Source of the DNA: a virus
Strand: one strand, 5' to 3'
Length of the DNA: 64,000 bases
Virus record (IMG/VR): IMGVR_UViG_3300013307_000003
Coordinates: 1-64,000 of that record
Under the pieces are notes generated by a model. The model searched no databases. It was not told where the DNA came from and was given only the letters and a program-made list of their open reading frames with translations. Shown here piece after piece: positions 45,645-54,444 of this stretch; positions within the stretch are counted from its first letter, which is position 1; every line of letters begins with the position of its first letter. Position numbers and translations under genes: made by a program.

Positions 45645-45895
45645 CCGGATACCGACCAATCAATACTGCGAAGCCAGAGGATCGTGTTCCACCGTCATCG
45701 AGCGTGACGGAGATTGTGCCCGACGGCATTCCGATCGGTCAGCGGCCGACGAAGCCGTGCGAGCACTATTTCGAGCATTTACGGTCAGATACTGTCCTTG
45801 CTGATGTTCCTGAATCGGACAAGAAGATACGGATCGGCGACGTTGATTTGTTCTACTGCCGCCGGTGTCTGGAGTATCGCGAGGTGAAACGATGA
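45641..45895 (+). CDS. Small protein with C-terminal Cys pair (84 aa)
   Basis: P/D-rich N-terminal 35 residues, C-E-H-Y-F-E-H in the middle and FYCRRCLEYREVKR at the end, giving a possible C-H-C-C zinc site. Overlaps both neighbours. Function unknown. Confidence 0.7.
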   Translation: MTGYRPINTAKPEDRVPPSSSVTEIVPDGIPIGQRPTKPCEHYFEHLRSDTVLADVPESDKKIRIGDVDLFYCRRCLEYREVKR

Positions 45896-46164
45896 TAATC
45901 AAGCGCGAACACACAGACCGCCGTGTCATGCGAATGCCGGTGACGCCGGAAATGCTCGTCTTAATGTGCCGGTCGAACGAGCCGTGGCAGGTGATCGGGA
46001 ATGCGCTGCCGGAAGATGCCCGCGCGGTCGGATCGTCGTACGACGCCATGCGGAACTGCTTTCAGGTGTTTATTCACAGTGCGGCATACGAGTTGGTGCC
46101 GGAGTACGCGGAAGTGCCGGAAGTCCCGATGGTGACGTTTAAGCGGTGGGATGGATTGAAGTGA
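45892..46164 (+). CDS. Small protein of unknown function (90 aa)
   Basis: ATG at 45892 (ATGA overlap). Basic start (MIIKREHTDRRVMRMPVTPE) and a mixed core (WQVIGNALPEDARAVGSSYD, CFQVFIHSAAYE). No motif. Lies between regulatory DNA and the terminase. Confidence 0.7.
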   Translation: MIIKREHTDRRVMRMPVTPEMLVLMCRSNEPWQVIGNALPEDARAVGSSYDAMRNCFQVFIHSAAYELVPEYAEVPEVPMVTFKRWDGLK

Positions 46165-46433
46165 TCGACTTCACGAACAGTACCTATTCAGATGCCGCGA
46201 CTGAGCCTTGCTCGCTGGAAACCGTTAAGCAGATCATGGATTGGTTCGCCGACCGAATGCCTGCGATGGCGGTTTCGGTTTCGGTCCATCCTGACTACAT
46301 CGACTTGTTCAAGGCGAACCTGCGTGAAGAAGGTTTTGTGAGAACCACAGACGTGAAGGGGTTGATGGGGCTGCCGGTGCTTGTCGATCCTGAGTTGAAA
46401 GGCGCGTGCTGGCGCGTGAATTACAACAAGTGA
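46161..46433 (+). CDS. Small protein of unknown function (90 aa)
   Basis: GTG at 46161 overlaps the upstream stop (GTGA). An alpha/beta layout (LETVKQIMDWFADRMPAMAV then SVSVHPDYIDLFKANL and a strand-rich end). No family recognised. Confidence 0.7.
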   Translation: MIDFTNSTYSDAATEPCSLETVKQIMDWFADRMPAMAVSVSVHPDYIDLFKANLREEGFVRTTDVKGLMGLPVLVDPELKGACWRVNYNK

Positions 46434-46567
46434 CCCACCGCGACCGCATCTGGCAAGCCTTCCTGAAGACCCCGTACGCCCGTATGCAGACGGTTGCGGA
46501 CATGGACGTGCTGTGCCAGTGGTGGTTTTTGAGGGGGATTGTGAGGCGTGCTAAACCCAATCGATGA
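46430..46567 (+). CDS. Small basic helical protein (45 aa)
   Basis: GTG overlaps the upstream TGA (GTGA); its own end overlaps the next gene by 20 bases. Sequence THRDRIWQAFLKTPYARMQTV then W-W and a basic tail. Coupling supports expression; function unknown. Confidence 0.6.
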   Translation: MTHRDRIWQAFLKTPYARMQTVADMDVLCQWWFLRGIVRRAKPNR

Positions 46568-46790
46568 GTTCATTGACGACGATATTCGAAAGATGAAGAA
46601 GGAAGCCATCCAGCAAATCCGCGATGCAATTTGCTCCGCGCTTAACGAGCAGTTGAGTAAGGCGTTTCAACTCGAAAATTACGAGATCGAACAAAAGGTG
46701 CTGTGGGGGACGAACTGGCGCGATATTGTGTTCCAGCCGTTCGTTGATGCGATCTATCGAGGGCCGATGCAGGGATTGCAGATCGTCTGA
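46548..46790 (+). CDS. Small helical protein before the terminase (80 aa)
   Basis: GTG at 46548. Acidic N-terminal helix (IDEFIDDDIRKMKKEAIQQIRDAI) then a mixed half with W. Immediately precedes the large terminase (TGATG), the usual place for a small terminase or head-assembly accessory, but it has no recognisable DNA-binding fold. Confidence 0.65.
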   Translation: MLNPIDEFIDDDIRKMKKEAIQQIRDAICSALNEQLSKAFQLENYEIEQKVLWGTNWRDIVFQPFVDAIYRGPMQGLQIV

Positions 46791-48328
46791 TGCCAGCAGC
46801 CACACTAAAAGACGGCCGCACGCTCGCCCAATCGTGGTTCTCGGACCTCTCGTCGCGCCTCGTGGCCGACATCGCGTGCCAGGAGTACCGGACCGATCCG
46901 GTGACGTACGCGCGTGAAGTCCTGAAGGTCGTGTGGTGGCCGAAGCAGGTCGAGATTGTCGAGGCGCTCTTGAAGCACAAGAGAGTGCTGGTCAAGGCCG
47001 GACACAGTGTCGGGAAGTCCCACCTCGCGGGCGGCCTCGTGAACTGGTTCTACGACGCCTATCCGGTCGGACAGTGCATCACGACGGCCCCGACAAAGAA
47101 CTCGGTGGTCGATGTCATCTGGAAAGAGATACGCCTGCAGCGGCCGCCGTCGCTCCGTCACTGCATGTTGCCGAAAGCGCCGAGGATGGAGAGCAGCCCC
47201 GATCACGTCGCGATGGGCTTGACGGCCTCCAGTGACGCGGCTTTCCAGGGACGGCACGAGCAGGCGGTCTTCCTGCTCTACGATGAGTGCGTCGGCATCC
47301 AGTCGGATTACTGGATAGCGGGCGAAGCGATGATGTCTTCGGATGTCGCGTACTGGCTGGCGCTCTGCAATCCGACCGACACCTCGTCAGTCGCGTACGA
47401 CGAGTGCATCAGTTCCGGCAAGTGGCACGTCATCGATATCTCGTGCCTCGATCACCCGAATATCGCCGCTGAACTCGCAGGCAAGCCGAAGCCCTTCCCA
47501 AAGGCCGTTGACCTCAACTGGGTGGAGGGGCGTATCCGGGAGTGGTGCGAGCCGGTCAGCCACGAGGACAAGCGAAGTCGGGACTTCGAGTTCCCGAAAG
47601 GGAGCGGGACGTGGTACCGGCCGGGTCCGCTCGGAGAGAGCCGGTTGCTCGGCAGGTGGCCCTCTACGGGGGCAACCTCGGTTTGGTCCGACGCAGCGTG
47701 GCAGGCAGCCATGCACGAGCAGGAACTACCGGAAGAAGGAACGACGTTTATCGGGTGCGACAAGGCGCGTTTCGGCGACGACTTCACGAGCTTCATCGTG
47801 CGCCGCGATTGCTGTGTCCTCCACCACGAGACGCACAACGGCTGGGATAATCTGCAGATCGCGGGTCGTCTCAAGCAGCTCGCGGAGCGCTTCCACGCGA
47901 AGGGTGAGAGTCCGCATCAGGTCAAGTGCCAGATAGACGACGTTCAGGGCGGCGTCGTGGACCTGCGCGGCCCCTACGACTTCAAGGAAATCAACAGCGC
48001 GAACAACGCCGTGCAGCGCAAAGACTATCCGAACAAGCGGTCCGAGTTGTGGTTTACGGTCGCCGAACGCGCCGATGCGGGCGACCTCGACCTGTCGCGC
48101 CTGACCCCACACTCCAAGACCCTCCTGCGCTCCCAGTGCATGTCGCCGACGTGGAAGGTGGACAGCCAGGGCCGTCGCGAAGTCGAAAAGAAGGCGGACA
48201 CGAAGAAGCGGATCAAGCGAAGCCCAGACGACGCGGACGCGCTCAACCTCGCGTTCGCGCTGCCGCCGCAGGTGAACCGGGTCGAGCGGGCGAGCGGCAA
48301 GGTTCGGAATAAGTTTACGTTTGCTTAA
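46790..48328 (+). CDS. terL: Terminase large subunit (512 aa)
   Basis: N-terminal ATPase: Walker A-like VKAGHSVGKSH (68-78, Lys76), Walker B VFLLYDE (160-166, Asp165/Glu166) and coupling motif ALCNPT (191-196). C-terminal RNase H-like nuclease: Asp324 in GCDKARFGDD, Asp383/384 in QIDDVQGG, and the D-D-x-D set in PDDADALN (480-486). It cuts and pumps DNA into the prohead. Length is typical. Its ATG overlaps the upstream stop, and it is followed after 12 bases by the portal gene. Confidence 0.95.
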   Translation: MPAATLKDGRTLAQSWFSDLSSRLVADIACQEYRTDPVTYAREVLKVVWWPKQVEIVEALLKHKRVLVKAGHSVGKSHLAGGLVNWFYDAYPVGQCITTAPTKNSVVDVIWKEIRLQRPPSLRHCMLPKAPRMESSPDHVAMGLTASSDAAFQGRHEQAVFLLYDECVGIQSDYWIAGEAMMSSDVAYWLALCNPTDTSSVAYDECISSGKWHVIDISCLDHPNIAAELAGKPKPFPKAVDLNWVEGRIREWCEPVSHEDKRSRDFEFPKGSGTWYRPGPLGESRLLGRWPSTGATSVWSDAAWQAAMHEQELPEEGTTFIGCDKARFGDDFTSFIVRRDCCVLHHETHNGWDNLQIAGRLKQLAERFHAKGESPHQVKCQIDDVQGGVVDLRGPYDFKEINSANNAVQRKDYPNKRSELWFTVAERADAGDLDLSRLTPHSKTLLRSQCMSPTWKVDSQGRREVEKKADTKKRIKRSPDDADALNLAFALPPQVNRVERASGKVRNKFTFA

Positions 48329-48340
48329 GAAGGGGCGCGC

Positions 48341-49891
48341 GTGACCGGTAACGATCTTATAAACACGGCGACACCTGCCCCGTTTCAGTTGGAAACCGCG
48401 CTCGCCGCCTGGCAGTCGTTCGACTACTACCACATGCGCCCGTACCCGATCCACGCGTTCGGGACGAGCCAGTGGCCGAGGGAAAAGGGGCCGCCGCCGA
48501 CCCCATTGCCTTACGTGGGCATGATGGTCTCGGAACTCGCAGAGTTCACGTTCAGGAACGGCGTCCCGACATTCTCGGTTCCGGACGATCCCGACCTCGA
48601 CGACTTCCTGCAGACGATCATCAAGCGCAACGGACTGCCGAGCCAGTACATCCCGCTCGCGGAGGACGCAGGCAACCAGGGCGCGCTCGCGGCGAAGTTC
48701 ATGGTCGATCCAAACGACAAGGCTTGCCCGGTCAAGATCAGTTTCCTGAAGATCCCGACCGAGTGCCGCGTCTGGATCGATCCGCACGACCGCCTGAACC
48801 TACTTATGGCGCGCATCCAGTACCCGTACCGGAGCCTTGCCGACGGCAACTGGTACTACTACCGCGAGGAGTGGACAGACGAGAAGTTCGTCAAGTACGT
48901 GCCGCTGCCTGCAGGCGCATCCGACGTGACAGGGATCGGGTCTCTGCCCGGCTACCGGACGCACCTTGGCGACACCGACGACCCAGGACGCTGGCAGATC
49001 GAGAGCGAGGAGGAGAACCCGCTCGGCGTCATCCCGATCACCGTCATTCGAAACAAGGCGGTTGCGGGAAACCCACTCGGAGAAGGCGACTGCTGGCGCG
49101 TGTTTCGTCTGATCGATCGTATCGCGCTCACGCTCCACGGCGAAGATCGTGGCAACCAGATGCACAGCGAGCCGAACCTGGTCGTCACGAACGCGGATGT
49201 GGATAACGAAGGGCCGTTGCTGCCAGGTGAGCCACTGAGCATTCGGAACGATAATCCGGATGTCCGGGCCGACGCGAAACTCCTGGAGCCGTCCGGGGCG
49301 GCGCGCGCCTACAGCGGAGCGTATGCCGACCGCATGGAGGATTTGCTGTACCGGGGTGTTGGGCTGTCGCGGGTTGACCCTGCCGCGATCACGAACAAAG
49401 GGAACATGACGAGCCTCGCGTTTGCGATGACGTTTTCCCGGACGATCGCGACAGCGGATAGAAAGAGGGAGTTGTGGGGCGCAAGCGGATTATGTCTCTT
49501 CTTCCACCAGGTCCTGACCGCCCTGCAGAACATGGGCGGATTTCCGCAGGTTCGGACGTGGGACCCGGAAATGGAAGTCTCGTGCGATTGGCCCACGTAC
49601 TTCGCAGAGACGCCGAGGGATTTGCAGGCAACGACCGACCGGACGATAAGCCAGGTCAACAACCACCTCCTGCCGCACGCTCGCGGCGTCGAGCGGGTAG
49701 CGCGGGCGGAGAAGATCCCGCCGAACGAGATCAAGACGGTTCAAGTAGAGGCGGAGACGCAGAGGCAGGAAACGGAAGCGAAGATCATCGCGATGCAAAA
49801 TCAGGGGATGACGCCGACGGCAGCGGATGCTGCAGGCGAAGCGAGTTCGCTGCTTGTAGATGCGAGCCAGGGGAGTAACATCAGCGCGTGA
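48341..49891 (+). CDS. Portal protein (516 aa)
   Basis: Follows the terminase directly. Portal-type features: N-terminal stem region (YPIHAFGTSQWPREKGPP, a PYVGMMVSELAEFTF helix), central mixed alpha/beta wing (IPITVIRNKAV, LIDRIALTLHGEDRG), a MEDLLYRGVGLSRVDPAAI segment, and a C-terminal helical crown with T/Q/E-rich coil (VQVEAETQRQETEAKIIAM). The dodecameric ring is the DNA entry channel. Length is typical (about 450-550). The stop overlaps a GTG of the first sugar-enzyme gene (GTGA at 49888). Confidence 0.88.
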   Translation: MTGNDLINTATPAPFQLETALAAWQSFDYYHMRPYPIHAFGTSQWPREKGPPPTPLPYVGMMVSELAEFTFRNGVPTFSVPDDPDLDDFLQTIIKRNGLPSQYIPLAEDAGNQGALAAKFMVDPNDKACPVKISFLKIPTECRVWIDPHDRLNLLMARIQYPYRSLADGNWYYYREEWTDEKFVKYVPLPAGASDVTGIGSLPGYRTHLGDTDDPGRWQIESEEENPLGVIPITVIRNKAVAGNPLGEGDCWRVFRLIDRIALTLHGEDRGNQMHSEPNLVVTNADVDNEGPLLPGEPLSIRNDNPDVRADAKLLEPSGAARAYSGAYADRMEDLLYRGVGLSRVDPAAITNKGNMTSLAFAMTFSRTIATADRKRELWGASGLCLFFHQVLTALQNMGGFPQVRTWDPEMEVSCDWPTYFAETPRDLQATTDRTISQVNNHLLPHARGVERVARAEKIPPNEIKTVQVEAETQRQETEAKIIAMQNQGMTPTAADAAGEASSLLVDASQGSNISA

Positions 49892-49914
49892 GCCGTGTAG
49901 GAGGCGGCGGAACG

Positions 49915-50625
49915 ATGGCTTTACCAGAGATTTCGCAGGAATTGAGGGGCGACAAACGAGTACGCCTCAAACAGAAATTGCAAGAGTGCACCAAGATGTC
50001 TCAGCACGAGGGATACGGACAGTACGGCACAGATAGTCCGATTGTTCGGCGCTTTGTGAAGTACAGCGAGCAGGTTGCGACGCTTGTACAGTGGATAGAC
50101 ATATTCGAGGTGATTAAGGCTGTAGACGCACTCTACGGAGCCTGGCAAAACAACAAAGTCGTCATGTTCTGCGGCAACGGCGGTAGCGGGTCATCATGTT
50201 CCCACATCGTTAATGATCTGCAAAAGAATATCGGCCTAGAGACCGGCAAGCCGCTGAAGGCGATCTGTCTGAACGACGCTACGCCGCTTGTGAGCGCATG
50301 GGCCAACGACAGCGCATGGTCGAACGTCTTTGCCCCGCAAGTGGCAACGTGGAACGAATGCGGGGCGGTCCTGGTGGCCGTGTCGGGGAGCGGGAACAGC
50401 GCGAATGTTCTCAACGCCGTACATGTCGCGAGTGAGAGTGAATGTGTGACGACGATCGGACTTTCAGGCTTCGACGGCGGCGTGCTGGCGAAGACGGTTG
50501 ACATCTCGATCCACGTTCCCACCGAGAGTATGCAGCAAGCGGAAGACGTTCACATGGTGATCCTTCACATGCTGTTTCTCGGGCTGATGGAGAGGATCAA
50601 GAGCCGAATAGGAGGCGGCGACTGA
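49915..50625 (+). CDS. SIS-domain phosphosugar isomerase, GmhA-like (236 aa)
   Basis: ATG at 49915 chosen for GGAGG about 10 bases upstream; a GTG at 49888 overlapping the portal stop is the alternative. SIS core: MFCGNGGSGSSCSH (85-98) binds the sugar phosphate, VAVSGSGNSANVLNAV (155-170) is the second phosphate loop, and TTIGLSGF follows. The C-terminal EDVHMVILHM (Glu210, His213, His218) matches the metal site of sedoheptulose-7-phosphate isomerase GmhA. That enzyme makes the first precursor of heptoses. Other SIS isomerases remain possible. Confidence 0.8.
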   Translation: MALPEISQELRGDKRVRLKQKLQECTKMSQHEGYGQYGTDSPIVRRFVKYSEQVATLVQWIDIFEVIKAVDALYGAWQNNKVVMFCGNGGSGSSCSHIVNDLQKNIGLETGKPLKAICLNDATPLVSAWANDSAWSNVFAPQVATWNECGAVLVAVSGSGNSANVLNAVHVASESECVTTIGLSGFDGGVLAKTVDISIHVPTESMQQAEDVHMVILHMLFLGLMERIKSRIGGGD

Positions 50626-50816
50626 TGAGAAAACCAAGTACGAACGACAGATTGTCAGAATTGGAGCGTGAAGTCGAACGACTTTCCAAACTGGTTGAAG
50701 GAGTGGTCGGCGTAACTATCACGAGGGAGCGCTACACTCAGTTACTTGAGATGGAGACGTTATTCCCAATACTGTTGACGGAAGCCCGTCTGCAGAAAGT
50801 CGAGACGGGACGATGA
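50625..50816 (+). CDS. Small coiled-coil protein (63 aa)
   Basis: ATG overlaps the isomerase stop. Residues 6-30 are a coil (NDRLSELEREVERLSKLVEG), then a beta hairpin and helix. It could be a subunit or adaptor of the neighbouring enzymes. Unrecognised. Confidence 0.65.
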   Translation: MRKPSTNDRLSELEREVERLSKLVEGVVGVTITRERYTQLLEMETLFPILLTEARLQKVETGR

Positions 50817-51361
50817 GCGAGACAGACAGGCATCGTCATCTTGTGACCGAGTACGTTCAAGGGAACGGCGTCGATCTTGGCAGCGACGGGTCTCCAATCG
50901 CGCCGTGGGCGATCCAACTCGATCTCCCCGACGAGCAGTTCAAGTCGTATAACCCGAACCGCGAGCGTGGGGACATCCACTATCAGGGAGACGCGACCGA
51001 CCTCCCGTTCAAAGATCACACGCTCGACTTCGTGCACGCGAGCCACCTCCTCGAAGACTTTTCGGACTGGGGGCCAGTCCTGCGCGAGTGGGATCGTGTG
51101 CTGAAACCGGGCGGGTACATGTTGATTGCGGTCCCGGACCGGCTGCGGTTCCGTCGGAATGTCCTGCGCGGTTTGGAGGCGAACCCGCCGTACGATTGCG
51201 ACAACGGCAACCACCGCCACGAGAGCCACGTCGGGGAACTGACCGCCTATCTCCATACCTACGAGGCGATCCGCGACGACTTCGTAGATGACAACCCGGA
51301 CTGCTACAGTATCCTGTACATCGGCAGAAAGCCGGTCCCGGAACCGCAGGTGCCAGGATGA
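50813..51361 (+). CDS. SAM-dependent methyltransferase, type 11-like (182 aa)
   Basis: Class I Rossmann motifs: motif I GVDLGSDGSPI (altered from the usual E/D-x-G-x-G-x-G), motif II-like GDATDLPF (residues about 58-65), DFVHASHLLED (motif IV region), and LREWDRVLKPGGYMLIAVPD (post-motif strand). C-terminal part is short. These enzymes methylate small molecules or sugars; acceptor unknown. Overlaps neighbours by four bases on both sides, so it is coupled to the sugar genes. Confidence 0.82.
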   Translation: MSETDRHRHLVTEYVQGNGVDLGSDGSPIAPWAIQLDLPDEQFKSYNPNRERGDIHYQGDATDLPFKDHTLDFVHASHLLEDFSDWGPVLREWDRVLKPGGYMLIAVPDRLRFRRNVLRGLEANPPYDCDNGNHRHESHVGELTAYLHTYEAIRDDFVDDNPDCYSILYIGRKPVPEPQVPG

Positions 51362-52119
51362 GGAGAAAAGCAGCGCCAATAGCCGAAGACCCGCGTACAC
51401 CGATCATCCCATGCGCACACAATCTGGGTCCGTGCAGCGTGCAGGACTATCAAATCTGCACGCTGTGTGGGACGTACGTCAGCATGGCTCCAGTGGACCC
51501 TGCGGCGATCTACGAGCGTGACTACTGGACGCACGAGAATGGGCGATCCACGATCTCTGAGCAGAGTTTCAACGTAGACAATCACCGCGAGTGCGGCGTC
51601 ACGAAGAACGAATACGTGATGGGGCAGATCGAGGGAGCGGGCGGAGGTGCGCTTGAAATCGCCTGCGCGCCTGGCAACCTCCTTCGCAGGCTTCACGATG
51701 CCGGATTTACGCCCGTCTTCGGGATCGACGTTGATCGCTCGTACCGCGAGTACATCCAGGAAACGGCGGGGCCGGAAGCGCACTTAATGTTCGGGTACTT
51801 CCCGGAGGTTACGGCGCGGATCAATCCCGGCTCGTTTTCTCTGATCGTCGCGCTCGACCTCTTTGAGCACATTCACGATCCCGGTCCGTTCCTGACCGAA
51901 TGCAAACGGCTGCTGAAGGATGGCGGGCAGTTGCTGCTCATGCTTCCGATGGTTAATCCGCCCGAGGATGTCAGTGAGCGCTTCTTCTGCCCTGCGGAGC
52001 ATGTTTTTGTTCACAGCGTGAAGCACGTGACTATGATGCTCGAATGGGCGGGTTTCGAGAGTGTCAAGTTCGGACGATGGACGAGTGGGCACGAATCTGT
52101 GTCGGCGAGGGTGGCATGA
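51358..52119 (+). CDS. Class I methyltransferase with N-terminal zinc-binding segment (253 aa)
   Basis: N-terminal C-(6)-C-S-V-Q-D-Y-Q-I-C-T-L-C-G (residues 19-38) followed by Y-E-R-D-Y-W is the zinc and leader segment of sugar C-methyltransferases of the TylF/Methyltransf_13 type. The core has LEIACAPGNLLRRLHDAG (motif I, Cys/Ala replacing the usual glycines), VFGIDVD, and LIVALDLFEHIHDPGPFL. It likely methylates a nucleotide sugar or glycan. Overlaps on both sides. Confidence 0.8.
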   Translation: MRRKAAPIAEDPRTPIIPCAHNLGPCSVQDYQICTLCGTYVSMAPVDPAAIYERDYWTHENGRSTISEQSFNVDNHRECGVTKNEYVMGQIEGAGGGALEIACAPGNLLRRLHDAGFTPVFGIDVDRSYREYIQETAGPEAHLMFGYFPEVTARINPGSFSLIVALDLFEHIHDPGPFLTECKRLLKDGGQLLLMLPMVNPPEDVSERFFCPAEHVFVHSVKHVTMMLEWAGFESVKFGRWTSGHESVSARVA

Positions 52120-52487
52120 ACGAGATTATCCCTCGCTTGTGTCTCGGTGATTGGATGGCTGCTCGCGACAGCCACAGCGACTTTCACGTGGTCACTGTTG
52201 CTGTTGATTCGCCCTTCATAGGGGATGAACATTTCAAACTCGTAGACGGTCCAGGTAATTCGCGCCTTGAATTCGACAAGGCAGTGTGTTCAGTAGCAGA
52301 GGCTTACAACCAAGGCAAAAGCGTATTGGTTCACTGCGTTGCAGGACAGAGCCGATCGGCAGCGGTCGTCGTTTCCGCACTCATGGCGCTTCAGGACTTG
52401 GATTGGTGTCAGGCATACAACCTCGTGATTAAACAGAAGCCTAATGTCCGCATACATCCGGCTTTTGCGGAGTTTTTGCGAACATGA
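52116..52487 (+). CDS. Dual-specificity protein phosphatase-like (123 aa)
   Basis: ATG at 52116 (ATGA overlap). Signature H-C-V-A-G-Q-S-R-S at 73-81: nucleophile Cys74 and phosphate-binding Arg80, with general acid Asp44 in LVDGPGN and a LCLGDWMAA start as in the DSP family. Minimal DSP domain. DSP-fold enzymes dephosphorylate proteins, nucleotides, inositol or glycans; here within a sugar cassette, a sugar-phosphate or glycan-phosphate substrate is plausible but inferred. Confidence 0.85.
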   Translation: MNEIIPRLCLGDWMAARDSHSDFHVVTVAVDSPFIGDEHFKLVDGPGNSRLEFDKAVCSVAEAYNQGKSVLVHCVAGQSRSAAVVVSALMALQDLDWCQAYNLVIKQKPNVRIHPAFAEFLRT

Positions 52488-53191
52488 ACGCACAAGTCGT
52501 TACCGTAGCAAGCCGGGTTCCCGCAGAGCCGTACTATCGGTTCGACCTATTCATCGAAAGCCTCGCGCGTTTCGCTGAGACGCCGACGGTCCTCGGAATG
52601 AACGGCACGTGGCAAGGATTGATGACGAAGCCCTACCTTCTTCGCGAATGGCTGCGGAACGGGCACAACACGAGCGACCGACTGATCGTCTGTGACGCCT
52701 ACGACATCATCTTCGCGATGCATCCGCACGGGATCGGCGACCGGTGCGCCGAGTGGTTCGGGGATGCAGTGGTGTTTAACGGTGAAAAGGGCTGTTGGCC
52801 GCGCGAAGACCTGCGCGACTGCTTCCCGGACAATGGTTCGCCGTGGAGGTTTTTGAATTCCGGCTTCATGTGCGGTCCGGCAAGCCAAATCCTCGCGCTT
52901 CTGAACGCGATGGACATCGAAAGCATCGGTTTTGACCCGCCAGGCGGTCCCTATCCTAACGATCAGGGTGAATATCAGTCGCTTTTTGCCAAACAACCGG
53001 TCGAAATGGTCGTTGACACGCAGTGCAGACTCGCGCAGACGCTCTCGGCGTGCGATTTGAGCGAGTTTGACCTCTCGGGAGACGAAATCACGAACAAAAT
53101 CACGGGTTCGGCCCCTGGCGTCTTCCACTTCAACGGCGGCGCGAAGGAGATTTGCGGTCCCGCGTTCTACGGAAGGCTCGCACTTGGTTAA
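52484..53191 (+). CDS. PLOD/LH3-like glycosyltransferase, copy 1 (235 aa)
   Basis: Pattern of the glycosyltransferase domain of procollagen lysyl hydroxylase LH3 and relatives: EPYYRF, LTKPYLLREWL-type helix, the metal site D-A-Y-D-I-I-F (D-x-x-D), VFNGEKGCWP, SPWRFLNSGFMCGP, NDQGEY and PGVFHFNGG. In LH3 these residues bind UDP-sugar and manganese. Here the acceptor could be a virion protein or lipid. It overlaps the phosphatase gene by four bases and is followed by a paralogue. Confidence 0.8.
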   Translation: MNAQVVTVASRVPAEPYYRFDLFIESLARFAETPTVLGMNGTWQGLMTKPYLLREWLRNGHNTSDRLIVCDAYDIIFAMHPHGIGDRCAEWFGDAVVFNGEKGCWPREDLRDCFPDNGSPWRFLNSGFMCGPASQILALLNAMDIESIGFDPPGGPYPNDQGEYQSLFAKQPVEMVVDTQCRLAQTLSACDLSEFDLSGDEITNKITGSAPGVFHFNGGAKEICGPAFYGRLALG

Positions 53192-53912
53192 ATCGGTGCA
53201 AGTTGTGTCGGTTTCGAGCCGCGTGCCAACGGAGCCGTACTATCGTTTCTCGACCTACCTCGAAAGCCTGAAGCGCTTCCAGTTCAAGCCTGTGATTTTA
53301 GGGATGAACGAGCCGTGGGGCGGTTTGATTACCAAGCCGAACCTGCTGCGCAACTGGCTGCGGGCTGGAAAGAACAAAGCGGATCGGATTATTGTGTGCG
53401 ACGCCTGGGACATCGTGTTCTGCGAGCACCCGCAGTCGATCGACGAGCGCGCCGCGTCTCTCTACGGCGATGCGATCGTGTTCAACGCAGAAAAAGCGTG
53501 CTGGCCGCGCACTGATCTTGCCGACCACTTCCCGGATACCGGGTCGCCGTGGCGGTTCTTGAACAACGGCTTCTTTTGTGGCCCGGCCGAGAAGATGCTC
53601 GCGTGCCTAGAGTGGCAGAACCTCGATGCGCTCGGTTTTGACCGGCGAAACGCAGACGATACCGGATGGATCTACCCCGACGACCAGGAACAGAGCCAGA
53701 TCGCCTATATCGCGCAGCCGGTCGATATGGTCGTCGATACCGCGTGCGAGCTGGCGCAGTGCCTGAGCGCGTCGTTCGTGAAAGAGTTCGATACGCGAGG
53801 CGAACGTATTCGTAACCGGATCACCGGGACGACACCCGGTGTTTTTCACTTTAATGGCGGGTCTAAGGACAAGCTCATGCCGAAGTTTCTGAAGAAATGG
53901 GGACTGTCGTAA
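53184..53912 (+). CDS. PLOD/LH3-like glycosyltransferase, copy 2 (242 aa)
   Basis: TTG at 53184 overlaps the stop of copy 1, with GGAAGG seven bases upstream; a GTG at 53196 is the alternative. Same motifs as copy 1: EPYYRF, TKPNLLRNWLR, D-A-W-D-I-V-F, VFNAEKACWP, SPWRFLNNGFFCGP, PDDQEQ, PGVFHFNGG. A tandem duplication followed by divergence, so the two may add different or successive sugars. Confidence 0.8.
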   Translation: MVKSVQVVSVSSRVPTEPYYRFSTYLESLKRFQFKPVILGMNEPWGGLITKPNLLRNWLRAGKNKADRIIVCDAWDIVFCEHPQSIDERAASLYGDAIVFNAEKACWPRTDLADHFPDTGSPWRFLNNGFFCGPAEKMLACLEWQNLDALGFDRRNADDTGWIYPDDQEQSQIAYIAQPVDMVVDTACELAQCLSASFVKEFDTRGERIRNRITGTTPGVFHFNGGSKDKLMPKFLKKWGLS

Positions 53913-53913
53913 A

Positions 53914-54444
53914 TTGGACCTACTTGAGACGACGAAATCAATAGGGATTGAAGGGTTCCTCCATCCGAGCGAGATGGACAAGCTCGCGGAACTGGCTGCA
54001 AACCGCGACGTGCTCGAAATCGGCTCGTTCAAGGGGCTGTCGGCGTTCTGCATGGCGATCACCGCGAAATCGCTGATGTGCTGCGACACGTTTTCGGCCA
54101 ATTCCGCCGGGCAGGAACAGATGGAGAGCGTTCAGACGCTCGACGACTTCCGGACGGCCACGGCGCGGTTCCTGAACGTCGAATACCGCCTCTATTCGAG
54201 CGAGACGGCGGCGGGATGCCTGACCGACGACTACGATATGATCTTCCTCGATGCGATGCACACGTACGAGGATGTGGTCGCCGACATCGCGAGGTGGTGG
54301 CCGCGAGTGAGGCCCTGCGGCGTGATCGTCTTCCACGACTACGGCCACGATCACTTTCAGGGCGTGAAGCGGGCGGTCGATGAAGTTTTCGGCCCCGCAC
54401 CCGAAGGGACGACGGTCGTCACGCTCCGATGGGTCCACAAGTGA
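53914..54444 (+). CDS. Class I methyltransferase, Methyltransf_24-like (176 aa)
   Basis: TTG start one base after the upstream stop. Motif I VLEIGSFKGLSAFCMA, acidic strand end MCCDTFS, MIFLDAMHTYEDVVADIARWW (the D-A-x-H-x-Y signature) and GVIVFHDYGHDHFQGVKRAV (H-D-Y). This O-methyltransferase family often modifies sugars and accompanies GT and TylF genes in glycan clusters. Its stop overlaps the next GTG. Confidence 0.82.
   Translation: MDLLETTKSIGIEGFLHPSEMDKLAELAANRDVLEIGSFKGLSAFCMAITAKSLMCCDTFSANSAGQEQMESVQTLDDFRTATARFLNVEYRLYSSETAAGCLTDDYDMIFLDAMHTYEDVVADIARWWPRVRPCGVIVFHDYGHDHFQGVKRAVDEVFGPAPEGTTVVTLRWVHK

Noticed and set aside
47726-48787. Minus-strand 353-codon frame spanning terminase and portal
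   Set aside because: Crosses the boundary of two certain genes on the other strand; composition is that of a shadow frame.
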